Assembly (NCBI GenBank): GCA_903772945.1 | Contig: CAICTM010000005.1 | Location: 46,001-110,000, forward strand | DNA length: 64,000 nt | Reading direction: 5' to 3' | Origin: Seminavis robusta | Lineage: Eukaryota; Bacillariophyta; Bacillariophyceae; Naviculales; Naviculaceae | Shown: positions 54,615-64,000 of the stretch, one piece after another | Layout: the number at the start of each line of letters is the position of its first letter | How positions within the stretch are numbered: the stretch's first letter is position 1 | Translations under genes and position numbers: made by a program | Notes under the pieces: model-generated | Databases searched by the model: none | The model's input: the letters and a program-made list of their open reading frames with translations, nothing else | What the model was told of the DNA's origin: nothing

Positions 54615-54691
54615 TGAACTACGATCGGAATATTGTGAGATTAGACTTAAAACTAGCGTTAAAGCGCCACGTCATAGACGTGCGTATGTCA
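54615..54691 (-). repeat. 3' LTR of gypsy element (77 bp)
   Basis: Identical to 59705-59781. It contains the palindrome CACGTCATAGACGTG (54668-54682), an ACGT-core bZIP-type site. Confidence 0.85.
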
Positions 54692-54769
54692 CTCTCCTCC
54701 ACTGTGAGGCAACAATAGGCGCCGAGCCTCAGTAACATTATCAGTAACATTTAGAAAATGAATCAGGGG

Positions 54770-57700
54770 AACCTCAATAACCCGTACCGGTGGCAACCGG
54801 AGGTACTGGATGCTTTGGAAACACGCGCCGAATGTTCAGCGCTCAAACTGATGAGCACTGAGTTGAATCGTTACGTTGCCGTTGGTATGAACGCGGGAAA
54901 CACGATAGGGACCAGAAGCCGTAGGCTTCAACTTATCACTGAGACCGAGATACGCACGCTTGTAGACCAGGTCATCGACTGCGTAGTCATAGGAAATGCG
55001 TTTCGCATTGGCCCATAGCAAACGTTTGTCAACCAAGGATTGACGGTGTCGTTGCACGGCAAGATGTCTGCATAAATAGGAATGTCAAGAAACATATCTC
55101 GTTTGAAGGCAAGAGCACCAGGAGTGAGATACGCGTTCGTACTCTGCACGGAACAACGATGAGCATGCATCGCTGTCGCCAAGGTTTCGGAAATACCTTG
55201 ATCCCATCAGCAACACTCTTGGATCGCGCGAAACCACAATAGTACGCAATACTTGACCAATTGCCTGATGAGTTCGTTCAATCATCGAGTTACCTTGTGG
55301 ATTACGAGGGGTCGAGTAGCGATGCACAGCACCATTCTTTTTAACCATCTCAATGAACTCCAGTTTGAACTCAGGACCATTGTCCGTGACACTTTCTTAG
55401 GTCGGGGATACCGAGCAAACCATGTATCTTCGACCACTCGAGCACTTCTTCCGACGTTCGTCGCATAATAGGCACAATCTCTAACAAGTTTGTGCAAGGA
55501 TCCACCATAGTCATAGCATTGAAAGTCAATGTCCGTTGTCGTAACTCAATCGTCCACGGACCGATTGTGTCACAATGGACTTCTTGCCAGGGCATCGCCG
55601 TAGCATCACGTGGGAGCAGATTCTCCATAAGCACGTCGTGCTCGCTTGTTCTTGCACATGCTTCGCACTGCTCAATTTGTTTTCGGACTTCGTCGCGAAT
55701 ACCTCTATGGTAGAGTGTGTCTTGATCGTTTGTTCTAAACGATCCATCCTTCGACATGTGCCATGGATTTGTGATAGAAGCTGACCAACTTGGGAAGCAA
55801 CTCTTTTGTTAGGACAATCTTGTCCTCGTCATTCTGACGAAAGCATATCAGCTCACTGTTTCCAAACATCTTTTGAAAAACCGTTCCGGGTTGTCAACAC
55901 GGTCTGTTGCAAAACTGCACTGTTCGCTTGGTACTCGGCGAGAACCGAGAAATTGAAAGGATTCCTTCCTTCGCCGTCGAATGTAGGATGCTCCAGGAAA
56001 GATTCTTCCATACCATCGTCTGGATGATGCATCAAACATTCAGCCAACCTCTGATTCTCCTCCACAATGGAATAGCAGCCATCGGTAGATGTGGAGAGGG
56101 GATCGGAATCGGCAGTGTCACGATCTTCGCGAGAAGTGGGCACCCGGCTGAGGGCGTCGCCAAGGACGTTCTGGGGTCCCGGCTTGTAATGGAAGTTTGG
56201 TCCAAACTCTTCCAATAGCAATCGCCATCGCATAACACGCTGAGTTTGAAAAGCGGAAAGTTTGTGAGTAAGGTTCTTATGATCAGTAAACACATTGATA
56301 CGAGCTCCGAGTAACATAGACCGAAACTCTTTGAAATTTCAACAATGGAGAGCAGTTCCTTTTCAATTGTAGTATAGTTCTTTTGGCGGAGTTGAGTTTG
56401 CGGAGTAGTAAGCCACAATCCGTCCATTTTGTTTGATAGCTCCACCGAGCTGGTAATCACTAGCGTCCGTATCGATCTCGAAAGGAACGTTGTGATCCGG
56501 ATATGCCAGCAGAGTGTCTGCTGCCGCCACAGCTTTCATGGCTTTGAAAGCTTTTTCTTGTTCGTCGGTCCACTCAAACTTCTTGGTACCAATCAGCTTT
56601 GTCAAAGGTGCCAAGGTGTGAGAACGACGAGGCCACATATCGCGGTAATAGGTCACCAAACCAAGGAACGAACGCAGTTGTTTGATATCCGTGGGAGCCT
56701 TCATGTCCAGGATTGCGCGCACTTTCTTCGCCATAGGCTTAACCCCGACAGGAGTCAACCAATGTCCCAGAAAATCGGTTTCTTGTACGGCCCATTCACA
56801 TTTCAACGGATTGATTGTGAATCCAGCTTCTTGTAGAATCTTGAGGACTTGATCGAGCTTGTCGAGATGAGAACGCCAATCGGAGCTGAAGATCCCAATG
56901 TCATCGATGTAAACTTCGATGTCGTCAAGAGCTTTGAGTAACTTTTCCATGATTTCTTGAGCGATATCCGGAGATTGAGAAACGCCCATAGGTAGTCGTC
57001 TGTACTTGTACAATCCAAACGGGGTAGCAATGGTACACAATTCGGAACTGAAATCGTCAAGTTCAAACGTGTAATACTGCATCGAGATATCCAATTTGGT
57101 AAGGAATGCATAGTTCTTGCGTCGAGCTAAGATATCCGCAATGCGAGGAATTGGGTAAACCTTGCGTTTGATTGCCTTGTTGAGACCACGAAATCAGAGA
57201 TCCACCTGACTCACCTCCTTCTTCGGAATGATGAAAGTCTCCAGCATCCACTCGGAACGACTGCCTTCCTCAAGAACGCCAAGTGAAACCAAATGATCCA
57301 ATTCTTTCTTGAAGATAGTTTGTTGGTGATGAGGAACAGATAGTGTCGGCTTCGATGGCCGGAACTGTAGATCAATCTCCAAACTAATCTGTCGCCCGTG
57401 TATTTGCCAAAGTTAGGACTGAAGGGTATCATATTTCTAAGGACAACACGAAGGTCATTTGTTTGTTCTAGAAGATGATATACAGGACCGAACCTGGTTC
57501 TAGGTAATATCGGCCCCTTCAACGATTCGGGATGTTTTGTGTCTTTGTAACCAGTTGCTGCCCGTTCTTTCTTCACAGTTGCGAACATGAAGCTACTTTT
57601 TCGATTTCGTGGGAGGCATGTCGTCCAAATCGTCATCCAAGTCGTCTTCAAAACAATCGGTAGAAGCTCCTAGCAGGTAGGCAGAGTATCGTCTCTCGAG

Positions 57701-58180
57701 ATCTGCTTCGAGGGGTCAAGGAACATCGAAGTAGCAGGAGGAGTCTTCTTGTCAATAGAGACGTAGGAAAGGGTCTCATGTCAATGCTGACCTCTTCCCA
57801 TGTCATCTTGTGTCCCTTGAAATCAATCTTCAATCCCATCTCAAGGAGGATGTCGCGTCCAATGATCATGTCATATCGAACATTGCTCGCAGAAAAGACG
57901 CGAGCATGAGCGACATCAATGAAGCGGGACTTGTAGAACTCTGGAAAACACAACGGTCTAAGGTAACAACACGGTTCGAGTTGACGTTGCCAGCCAGTGT
58001 GGTGGTAGACACCAAGTCACCAATACGAGGGACTGTTCCCTTAGGCAACGCCTTGTCACTAATCCAGGTTCCACTAGAACCAGAGTCCATCAGGACTAAT
58101 AACGGTCTATCAGACGGTTTATTCTGTATACTATGTAGGACGCAAAGGGCCATCGGCACCAAGTCCTTGTCAACATTGAT
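54770..58180 (-). pseudogene. Gypsy Pol with frame breaks
   Basis: Order on the minus strand. Protease: LLVLMDSGSSGTWISDKAL with the catalytic DSG, then YDMIIGRDILLEMGLKI. RT: 57382-56363, with [36 protein letters not shown], the catalytic [10 protein letters not shown], and LGHWLTPVG. RNase [19 protein letters not shown], then NVFTDHKNLTHKL and HYKPGPQNVLGDALSRV. Integrase: LYHRGIRDEVRKQIEQCEACART (HHCC finger, given in part), HCDTIGPWTI, STPRNPQGNSMIERTHQ with the last acidic residue of DDE. A C-terminal part follows (DDLVYKRAYLGLSDKLKPTASGPYRV, in part). At least five frame changes separate these pieces, so no complete polyprotein is encoded. Confidence 0.8.
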
Positions 58181-58225
58181 TCCTTCAGCCGCCGCTGCAT
58201 AATTCTCAAAGACCCATTTCGAAGG

Positions 58226-59434
58226 TCAGTAATCACCCCCGTATCCATAGGACTCGTCATAGTCATCGTAACCCCCTGTCATGGAATCAAAGTAATGGGG
58301 CTCTTCCTGATAATACGTCTCTTCTTGTTCTTCAGGAGGCGGCATTGCAGCAACCGCAGGAACCTCTGAGGGTTGTTCGTCAACGTGATACACAGCGTCT
58401 TCGCGAACATCACCGTCAGCCACCAAATTATCACGGCGAGGACTGTAACCACGTCCACGTCCACGAGGTGATGAGGCAAAGCCACCACGTCCGAAACGTC
58501 CGGCAAAGTTGCGCACCGGAGTGTTGTTTGCGTGCTGTCCTCTGGTTGTCCACGTTGGTATCTCCGAGGAGGACTACGGTTGAACGTCCAGTAGGAGCAC
58601 GACTCCATCCTCCACGTCGGAAACGCTGGAAGGCGGATAGTAACCAGCTCGAGTCCATCGTCTTGTCCATAGTTACGACGATAGCCAGAAGAGCGTCCAC
58701 TCCTTCCATGTCCGCGGCCTGAACGACCACGTGAAAACCCGCGACCACCACGGCCACGAGAGCCTTGTGGCGAGCGTTGTATTCTTTTCTTACGGGCAAA
58801 GAAACGAACCATCTGCACTGAACCAATTACCGTAATGTCATGAGCGGAATCGGCAAACTTGCTTTCCACTGGGGAACATCATGTTGTAAAACATCATCTT
58901 AGAGCAGGAGCACCAAAAGGGTTCGCATTGTTTGCCAGGAAACTTCGCCATAAGTGTTTGATGTACTCCAACTCGAGACCACAAGGTCTTGCAATCGAGC
59001 TTGAAGGGCTTTGTCGCAGTCTGCAGATATCGAGTCTGATCAGCGAGATCAGTGTCTTCAACGAACTTCGCAATGAACGAAGTAATACAGGCATCGAAAT
59101 CAGCAACAGCTGCACCAGGACGCGCTGCTCGAATCACGTTCCACTTGTCTCGAGCAGAGCCTTGAAGACATTTGACAAAGAAGTTAGCCCTCAATGTACC
59201 CGTGTCCAAATTCAAGGCTGAGTTGCCGGTCACTTGATCGAACTCCTTGATGACCCGAAGGACGTGTTCCGGTTCTTGTTCGTCTGCCAGTACAATCATG
59301 TCATGCTTACGCTTGATGTTGTTACCAGCATGTTGCCAAGAACGGAACAACTCGGTAGTAGCGACCTCGCCAGCATTATACTCAGAGACCAAGGGAATGA
59401 CCGGATTCTTGCCCGACTGACCAAGCGTCGTCAT
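58226..59434 (-). pseudogene. Gypsy Gag with frame breaks
   Basis: The frame starts at 59434 (MTTLGQSGKNPVIPLVSEYN) and gives a capsid-like stretch (residues about 30-160: VLRVIKEFDQVTG, FFVKCLQGSARDKWNVIRAA). It slips near 58920, where the sequence continues in another frame as NPFGAPAL, then again to FADSAHDI. The C-terminal part is Arg/Gly-rich (RGRGGRGFSRGRSGRG) and then Tyr/Asp-rich (GGYDDYDESYGYGGDY). No CCHC knuckle is seen; an RGG-type tail may replace it for RNA binding. Confidence 0.65.
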
Positions 59435-59704
59435 GGTGAGATAATAAACCTAAAAGTAAATAACAAACAACAAAACTTGCGGCTTTATGGTTAGTAGGAG
59501 TCGCAAGTAATGATAATGAAAGAAAAAGGAGTAACTTCGTTTTGAGTTACACCCTTGAGTTACCGTTGTTAATAGAAATCGAGTGACTTTTCGAAATTGT
59601 TTGACAATGGCCAAACGCCTAGTATACGGCTGCGTAGGATGTACGCAAGAAGTTTCTTTTGCTTGATGTGCAAATTCCAACCGAACTTGCTTCTGAATTC
59701 AGAG

Positions 59705-59781
59705 TGAACTACGATCGGAATATTGTGAGATTAGACTTAAAACTAGCGTTAAAGCGCCACGTCATAGACGTGCGTATGTCA
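59705..59781 (-). repeat. 5' LTR of gypsy element (77 bp)
   Basis: Identical to 54615-54691. The palindrome CACGTCATAGACGTG is at 59758-59772. Confidence 0.85.
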
Positions 59782-59785
59782 ATGT

Positions 59786-60657
59786 TCATGCATACCATCA
59801 CTGCTGAGACCGTTCTTCCTAAAAGTCAACTGATTACCGAGCAAAGGCCTTGGCTCAAGAAAGGACCCATCCAGCCACTGCTGCAATCAACATTTATTTA
59901 TTTTGCACCAGTGGAAAGGCACCGCTTAAACCTGCGAACGAGAGCAACGACTGTGATGAGCTCTTTTTCTTCTCAAGCAGCTTTCATGGTTGCGTAGACG
60001 GTGGATGAAGATAGACACTAGCTGGCAGCAGACTAGTTGCTTGGCTTCCCGTTTCGAACTATTGGCCGGCAAGCCACAACAAAGCAGTCAAGCTAGCTAC
60101 TAGCAAGCAACCAACTTGATAAGTTTCATTAAGTTCGCAGCAGTCAAATGGCCGACTGGGTTCCGGTACTCGAGTACGGTACTAGTACATTGTAATCAGC
60201 CTAACCTTGCTGAAATCCTCACTGTGCATCCAATGGCATCCGAGCCAGTTTCAGCGCACCGGTACCAGCCAATTGTTTCCAACAAAAGTAGACTCGTGAC
60301 TCTAGCTAGACTAGTTCCGGCCATTTATTTCATACGGTGAAGCAAGCCAGTTTGTCTCTGGAATACCGGTTGATCGATGAAATGGGCAATGCCCGAATCG
60401 ACCGGATATGTCAAAGAGCTGTCAAAGTCAACCGTACCGGGAGACAGCATCTGCGGCAGCCTTGCGAAAAGGTTATTGAAAGGTTACTCAGTAGATGGTT
60501 TCGTTGGAGCGAGGTTGTGGAAGCTGTTGTGGATGAGGCAGCTAAGAAGGGAAAAAATGTGAGATGGTGAAGCTCATGGACCCAGTGTTCGTTCAAACGT
60601 TAGGCAAAACAGTTTCGGCAATCGTTCATTAAAGATTTTGAGTACCGTATCACAGCA
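59786..60657 (+). other. Gene-poor stretch
   Basis: Frames at 60337-60570 and 60377-60562 overlap in two phases (e.g. MPESTGYVKELSKSTVPG). One may be a coding relic, but neither can be assigned. No other feature is seen. Confidence 0.35.
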
Positions 60658-60968
60658 CTATAAAATAGAAGTGTACAAGAATCTACCCAGTTTGGAGAGA
60701 AAATTCTCCTTCCAGATTGCCTCTACACTAACTTCCACAGTATCATCTACACGGAAAGGGTGAAATGAGAAGCCACGAATGACCATGTTCAAAAAATAGC
60801 ACAGGTTCTCCTGAGTATAAGTAATTGTACTAAAAGATCGTCATTGGGATTGTTCATACTCACCTGTTCTCCTGTTGAAATGACTTCTTCGACATTCCAC
60901 GCATCGAATGATCCAACACGCAAAGTTGCAGCATGTTGCATGCCGATCTCGGCTTGGTTCGTGTGCAT
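60658..60968 (-). CDS. Possible small spliced gene, 85 aa
   Basis: Exons 60968-60864 and 60810-60658 join in phase across a 53-nt intron (GTGAGT...ACTCAG). The product begins MHTNQAEIGMQHAATLRVGS and continues FDAWNVEEVISTGEQ-ENLCYFLNMVIRG to LGRFLYTSIL. The frame is open for some 25 codons before the ATG, so the real start may be further upstream or the gene may be a truncated 3' part. The composition looks coding and the splice sites are good, but I recognise no family. The short length is the main doubt. Confidence 0.4.
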
Positions 60969-61173
60969 GATGAATTCAATCAGGCAAGACCGTCTCCAGT
61001 GAGGAAAGACACAAACAAGCCAATCTACAAGTTAGTTAGCATTCCAACATCCCAGTGATTAGTTTCGTTGCTTGCTTGCCTTTGGTGTGGTGATGTCCTT
61101 TGCCTCTCACAAAGCAATTTGGGGAAACACAAGCAAGCTATTCAATACATCACAAAGCAACGTCGTCGTCAAC

Positions 61174-61599
61174 ATGGACTACTTTTTGAACCTGCCCAAC
61201 GAACACACAGACATGGACATGGAAATAATGGATACCCCTACAACCCGACGAAACAACCGACACAACTTTAACGATTCCATGTGTTCGCTTCAATTGTCCG
61301 ATTTGGAGGAAGACTTGGATTTTTCGCGGCACAAAGGAGGCAATGTCGGATCGGTGACGGTCGAAACGGCCAATCCTGGCGGCATGTGGTCCTCCCACAA
61401 GAAGCGCAGTTCCACCGCCAACGACGGAGATGCCTGTGCCGCTGCGAGGTCTAATGCGGCATTTCTCCAACGACAATACGAAGCTGCGGAAGGACGACAA
61501 GAACGATCGGCACTACAACTACGACCCATCAAACGATCTCGAACCAATGAAAAAATTCCACAAAAGACAAACGGTGCCGTGGCACGTCAACACCGATAA
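61174..61599 (+). CDS. Small hypothetical protein, 141 aa
   Basis: Read from MDYFLNLPNEHTDMDMEIMD. An upstream in-frame ATG at 61072 adds 34 residues with less coding-like content. The protein is polar and probably disordered, with an acidic patch (SDLEEDLDF) and Lys/Arg clusters (SHKKRSS, RPIKRSR) that could be a nuclear signal. No known domain is present. A termination region rich in AATAAA-like sequence (AAATAAATAAACC at 61616-61628) follows closely. Confidence 0.5.
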   Translation: MDYFLNLPNEHTDMDMEIMDTPTTRRNNRHNFNDSMCSLQLSDLEEDLDFSRHKGGNVGSVTVETANPGGMWSSHKKRSSTANDGDACAAARSNAAFLQRQYEAAEGRQERSALQLRPIKRSRTNEKIPQKTNGAVARQHR

Positions 61600-62157
61600 C
61601 TCTTGTATATACGACAAATAAATAAACCATGCGCACATTATAGTAAATTCCAATTTTTTCGCACTGTCTCCGCATGGTCCCCATAGCTTGCTGGCTAGAT
61701 AGAGGTGTCAAAACCTTTTGGTAATTCCACTCCACTCTGGCAAGCTTGAACTGGGACGGTTCATGGAGCCCACAATGCGCCACACCATGTCTTTGCTCCA
61801 GCCAAAATAGTTTCTACTTGGGTCGTACACAATAATCCATACCTGTACGAAATCATTTCCCAATTGTAATTAAATGGCTGGTCAAACGAAATGTTGGCGT
61901 ACCTCGGCAAATTTCTACCCTGCCCCTCATCGTTCTCCCCGGATTGCCCCATGTGCGAAACACTAAAGCTCAGACTAGCTAGCTAGACACATAGACGTAA
62001 TGCAGTTTCACCGATCAGCCCTCGTCAGCGTATCTGTACGGTAATAGCTAGTGGAGCCTGCGCCCTTGTTGCCTACGCGCGGTCATGGGGTCTTTCCTGG
62101 GACGTGATCCTTGATGCAATCGTTGGTGTAGGTATAGGGCCTCCAAAAATAATTTGC
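61600..62157 (+). other. Gene-free stretch
   Basis: Only short unmatched frames occur, and nothing is supported. Confidence 0.45.
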
Positions 62158-63209
62158 TTATAGACCCAGAATACCGATCTCCTTAGTTACGAATTCGAAC
62201 GGCAATGTATCCCCTAGGTAGACCTTGCCTGGAGAGGGTTCAAAGCCCAGAATAGCACCGTCCAAGGCATAGAAACCAGGCTGAACCTTCTTCTGCATAG
62301 CCTCGGAATCAGTCATCGCACTCGAAAGCACAAGCACGGGGAAGGGCCAGAAGAAGCTTTGAAGGTAGACCAAGCAATACAAAAAGGCATGGGTCCCCAC
62401 TTTTCGGATTCGAGCCTCTCTGGGGTCTTCACTGGCTGTAGAGATGGGAGTAGTTTTGTTCTGAACTCTGTTGAAATTGATACTGCCTGCTTTTCATCAA
62501 GGTGTTCCGAACCTTGATGAATACCAAGGTTGTACAAGCACAACCCAGAAGAAAGAATACAACAAAGCACGGTGCCGTGAATGCCATGAGCAGAATAAAG
62601 ATCTCACGGGAAGACCTTTTCACATTCCAGTTCCTCCAAATCCGTGCACCCCCAAGGCCACACCACACCGCATAGATGCAAACATTGTTCATAATCAATC
62701 GGTGTGGGGTTGATTGTTTGTGTTACTGCTGCTGCAGACTGAAATGCAAGTGAAAAGATAATGGCCATAGTGTGACCAATAATCTTAAAGTGTGGATAAT
62801 TCTCACAAAGTCATATTCCCTCCAATTGCGGACCACCACCACCAAGTAATAGTAGATACTCAAGTACGAGTTGTAGCTGCAGCCCATTTGGCTGGCAAGG
62901 AAAAAGAAGAGCCCCACTGCTGCTCACGAAGTATGGCTCCCCCACAGCCCCCGGAAGGTTGGGGGAAGAGGGGATCAGCTAGCTAGGGCATGACCAAGAG
63001 ACTGACGGAAGAAATCCAGTCCGAAAGACTGAGAAAAGCAGCCGTTGCATTAGTTTGGTCTTGAACTCCTTTGACGACGACATGCAGGCGATGGACGATG
63101 ATCCAATCAGCGACAGTGTGCACGAGACAGCCCCGATCACCAGTAGGGGGGTGTAGCGAGCATCATCCAACATGGGCACTGCTGTATCATTCTCCGACAA
63201 GGCCGACAT
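62158..63209 (-). pseudogene. Broken multi-span membrane protein, GPCR-like family
   Basis: From MSALSENDTAVPML at 63209 the minus strand reads a first span (YTPLLVIGAVSCTLSLIGSSS) and KTKLMQRLLF. After a one-base frame change it reads LSLSDWISSVSLLVMP. Then in another frame come GLFFFLASQMGCSYNSYLSIYYYLVVVVRNWREY, a cysteine-containing stretch, FILLMAFTAPCFVVFFLLGC and, again shifted, GTHAFLYCLVYLQSFFWPFP. The succession of spans and the YNSYLSIYYYLVV stretch match a large diatom family annotated as GPCR-like, as I recall. At least three frame changes and stops without good splice sites suggest a pseudogene. An undetected intron structure is possible. Confidence 0.5.
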
Positions 63210-63694
63210 GGCCCTCTGTCGCTCATGTTGTACCGTAGTAAAGCCAAGGCAACTTGGTGCCGGCACAATCGTTGAAGAGGTGCTCCCGGTTGGACCTGTG
63301 GTTCGGCGCTGCTGGGGTGATCGTTTGTGGGGGTTGTATGTTGCCTTTGTGATTGACGCTGTGCTAGTGTGTGCGACGTGCGACGCTGGACGGTGGCGGG
63401 TGGTTGTGGATTAAAAATAATAATAATATAAGGTCTCATTTTGGGTAACTTGTGGCTACCGGTAGCTAGGTAGCAAAACCGTACTGCGCTGTGGAGCTGC
63501 TCTCGGCACAAAGATCCGATCTGTTCGGTTGTCCACCAGATCCATCGACCAGTACCGGTATCCCCACTCAACTACATGTCCAAGGAGTCTATCTATCGGC
63601 AATGATCATACCATCGTCGTCTTTGAAATCAATAGGCTGTCAGCACCAGTACCTCCTTCATCATTGGGAAGATGCTGGCTTGTCACGGACGCCA
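63210..63694 (+). other. Gene-free stretch between divergent genes
   Basis: TACCGGTA palindromes lie at 63457 and 63553, the latter about 140 bp upstream of the next start. No gene is seen. Confidence 0.45.
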
Positions 63695-64000
63695 ATGGCC
63701 TTATCCATGTCTTCCCAGGAGGCGACGACAGCACTGGCGACTTCCTTGGCCCGAGGTGGCGCTGCTGCCGTCGAACTCTTTGCCAAGCACCACGCAACCA
63801 CCTTGGATCTTGGACGTGTTCGTATGAGACTGGATGGACTGCAAGTATTTGCCACATTGGCAGCCCTGTTGACCAACGGATGTCTTCGCCTGTACTCGAG
63901 CGTCACCCCACCCAGCCAAGAGGACGAAAAAAGACTCTCATGGCGTGACCGAAGAGCTCTGGATTTGTTTTATGTCTGTACAGCAATCTCCATTTTATCA
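63695..64000 (+). CDS. 5' end of a membrane protein gene, running off the window
   Basis: The frame from ATG 63695 is open for 102 codons to the window end. It starts MALSMSSQEATTALATSLAR and continues LGRVRMRLDGLQVFATLAALLTNGCLRLYSS, probably a first hydrophobic helix. After SWRDRRALDLFYVCTAISILS a second span begins. The overall look (short N-terminus, RVRxRLxGLQ, successive hydrophobic helices) suggests a small multi-span protein. No named family is assigned because the rest is missing. Confidence 0.6.
   Translation, partial: MALSMSSQEATTALATSLARGGAAAVELFAKHHATTLDLGRVRMRLDGLQVFATLAALLTNGCLRLYSSVTPPSQEDEKRLSWRDRRALDLFYVCTAISILS

Larger units (their letters stand above)
54615..59781 (-). 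mobile_element. Ty3/gypsy-type LTR retrotransposon with 77-bp LTRs
   Basis: Identical 77-bp direct repeats (54615-54691 and 59705-59781) run TG...CA and are flanked by a 4-bp duplication ATGT (54611-54614 and 59782-59785). On the minus strand a purine-rich tract, GTGGAGGAGAG, directly precedes the 3' LTR, as expected of a polypurine tract. Between them gag, protease, RT, RNase H and integrase appear in the gypsy order, all on the minus strand and with several frame breaks. The presumed primer-binding region after the 5' LTR (CTCTGAATTCAGAAG) is not a normal tRNA-type TGG site. Confidence 0.85.

Noticed and set aside
1-64000. CRISPR arrays, operons, ribosome binding sites, riboswitches
   Set aside because: The sequence is eukaryotic nuclear DNA with spliceosomal introns; no such structures were seen.

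Overview
The window looks like nuclear DNA of a diatom, probably a pennate one. This is an inference from gene content, not a species identification. Supporting signs are short GT-AG introns (about 50-125 nt) in otherwise compact genes, three copies of the DUF6824-type domain, membrane-anchored LRR proteins with a long disordered N-terminus, MYND-finger paralogues, and Ty1/copia elements of the type common in stramenopiles. No rRNA or CRISPR array and no convincing tRNA gene was seen. Gene density is moderate and retroelements fill roughly a third of the window.

Layout. 0-10 kb: a three-exon LRR membrane protein (35-2587), then an RNase H/zinc-knuckle remnant of a retroelement ORF (2727-9880). 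That ORF is split by a 5.4-kb LTR element (3625-9071) with two identical 256-bp LTRs and a 5-bp target duplication. The element has no gag or pol. Its interior carries 17 copies of AGGAGTG, and its presumed primer-binding site is perfectly complementary to a stretch inside its own LTR, which suggests self-primed reverse transcription. 10-16 kb: a SINE-like repeat abutting a truncated MYND gene, two further MYND paralogues, and a secreted M12-type metalloprotease with one in-frame stop. 16-30 kb: an HtrA/Deg protease, a three-exon GT8 glycosyltransferase, a decayed kinase-like gene, a single-exon LRR protein, a second SINE-like copy with a 16-bp target duplication, a type II membrane protein of unknown function, and a D-cysteine desulfhydrase-like PLP enzyme. 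30-41 kb: a third LRR gene sharing both intron positions with the first, a 463-aa MYND protein, and a degenerate Ty1/copia element. 41-50 kb: three DUF6824 genes, all on the minus strand, spread over 7.8 kb with wide spacers. 50-64 kb: a WD40 protein (WDR76/CMR1-like) with a PCNA-binding motif, a minus-strand Ty3/gypsy element with only 77-bp LTRs, a few small genes, a broken multi-span membrane protein, and the 5' end of another gene running off the window.

There are no operons. Shared function is suggested only for paralogue sets: the LRR proteins as candidate surface receptors or adhesion proteins, the MYND proteins, and the DUF6824 proteins. The palindrome TACCGGTA is about 25-fold over-represented, mostly between genes and often 50-400 bp upstream of a start codon. 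The most unusual object is the non-coding LTR element at 3625-9071.
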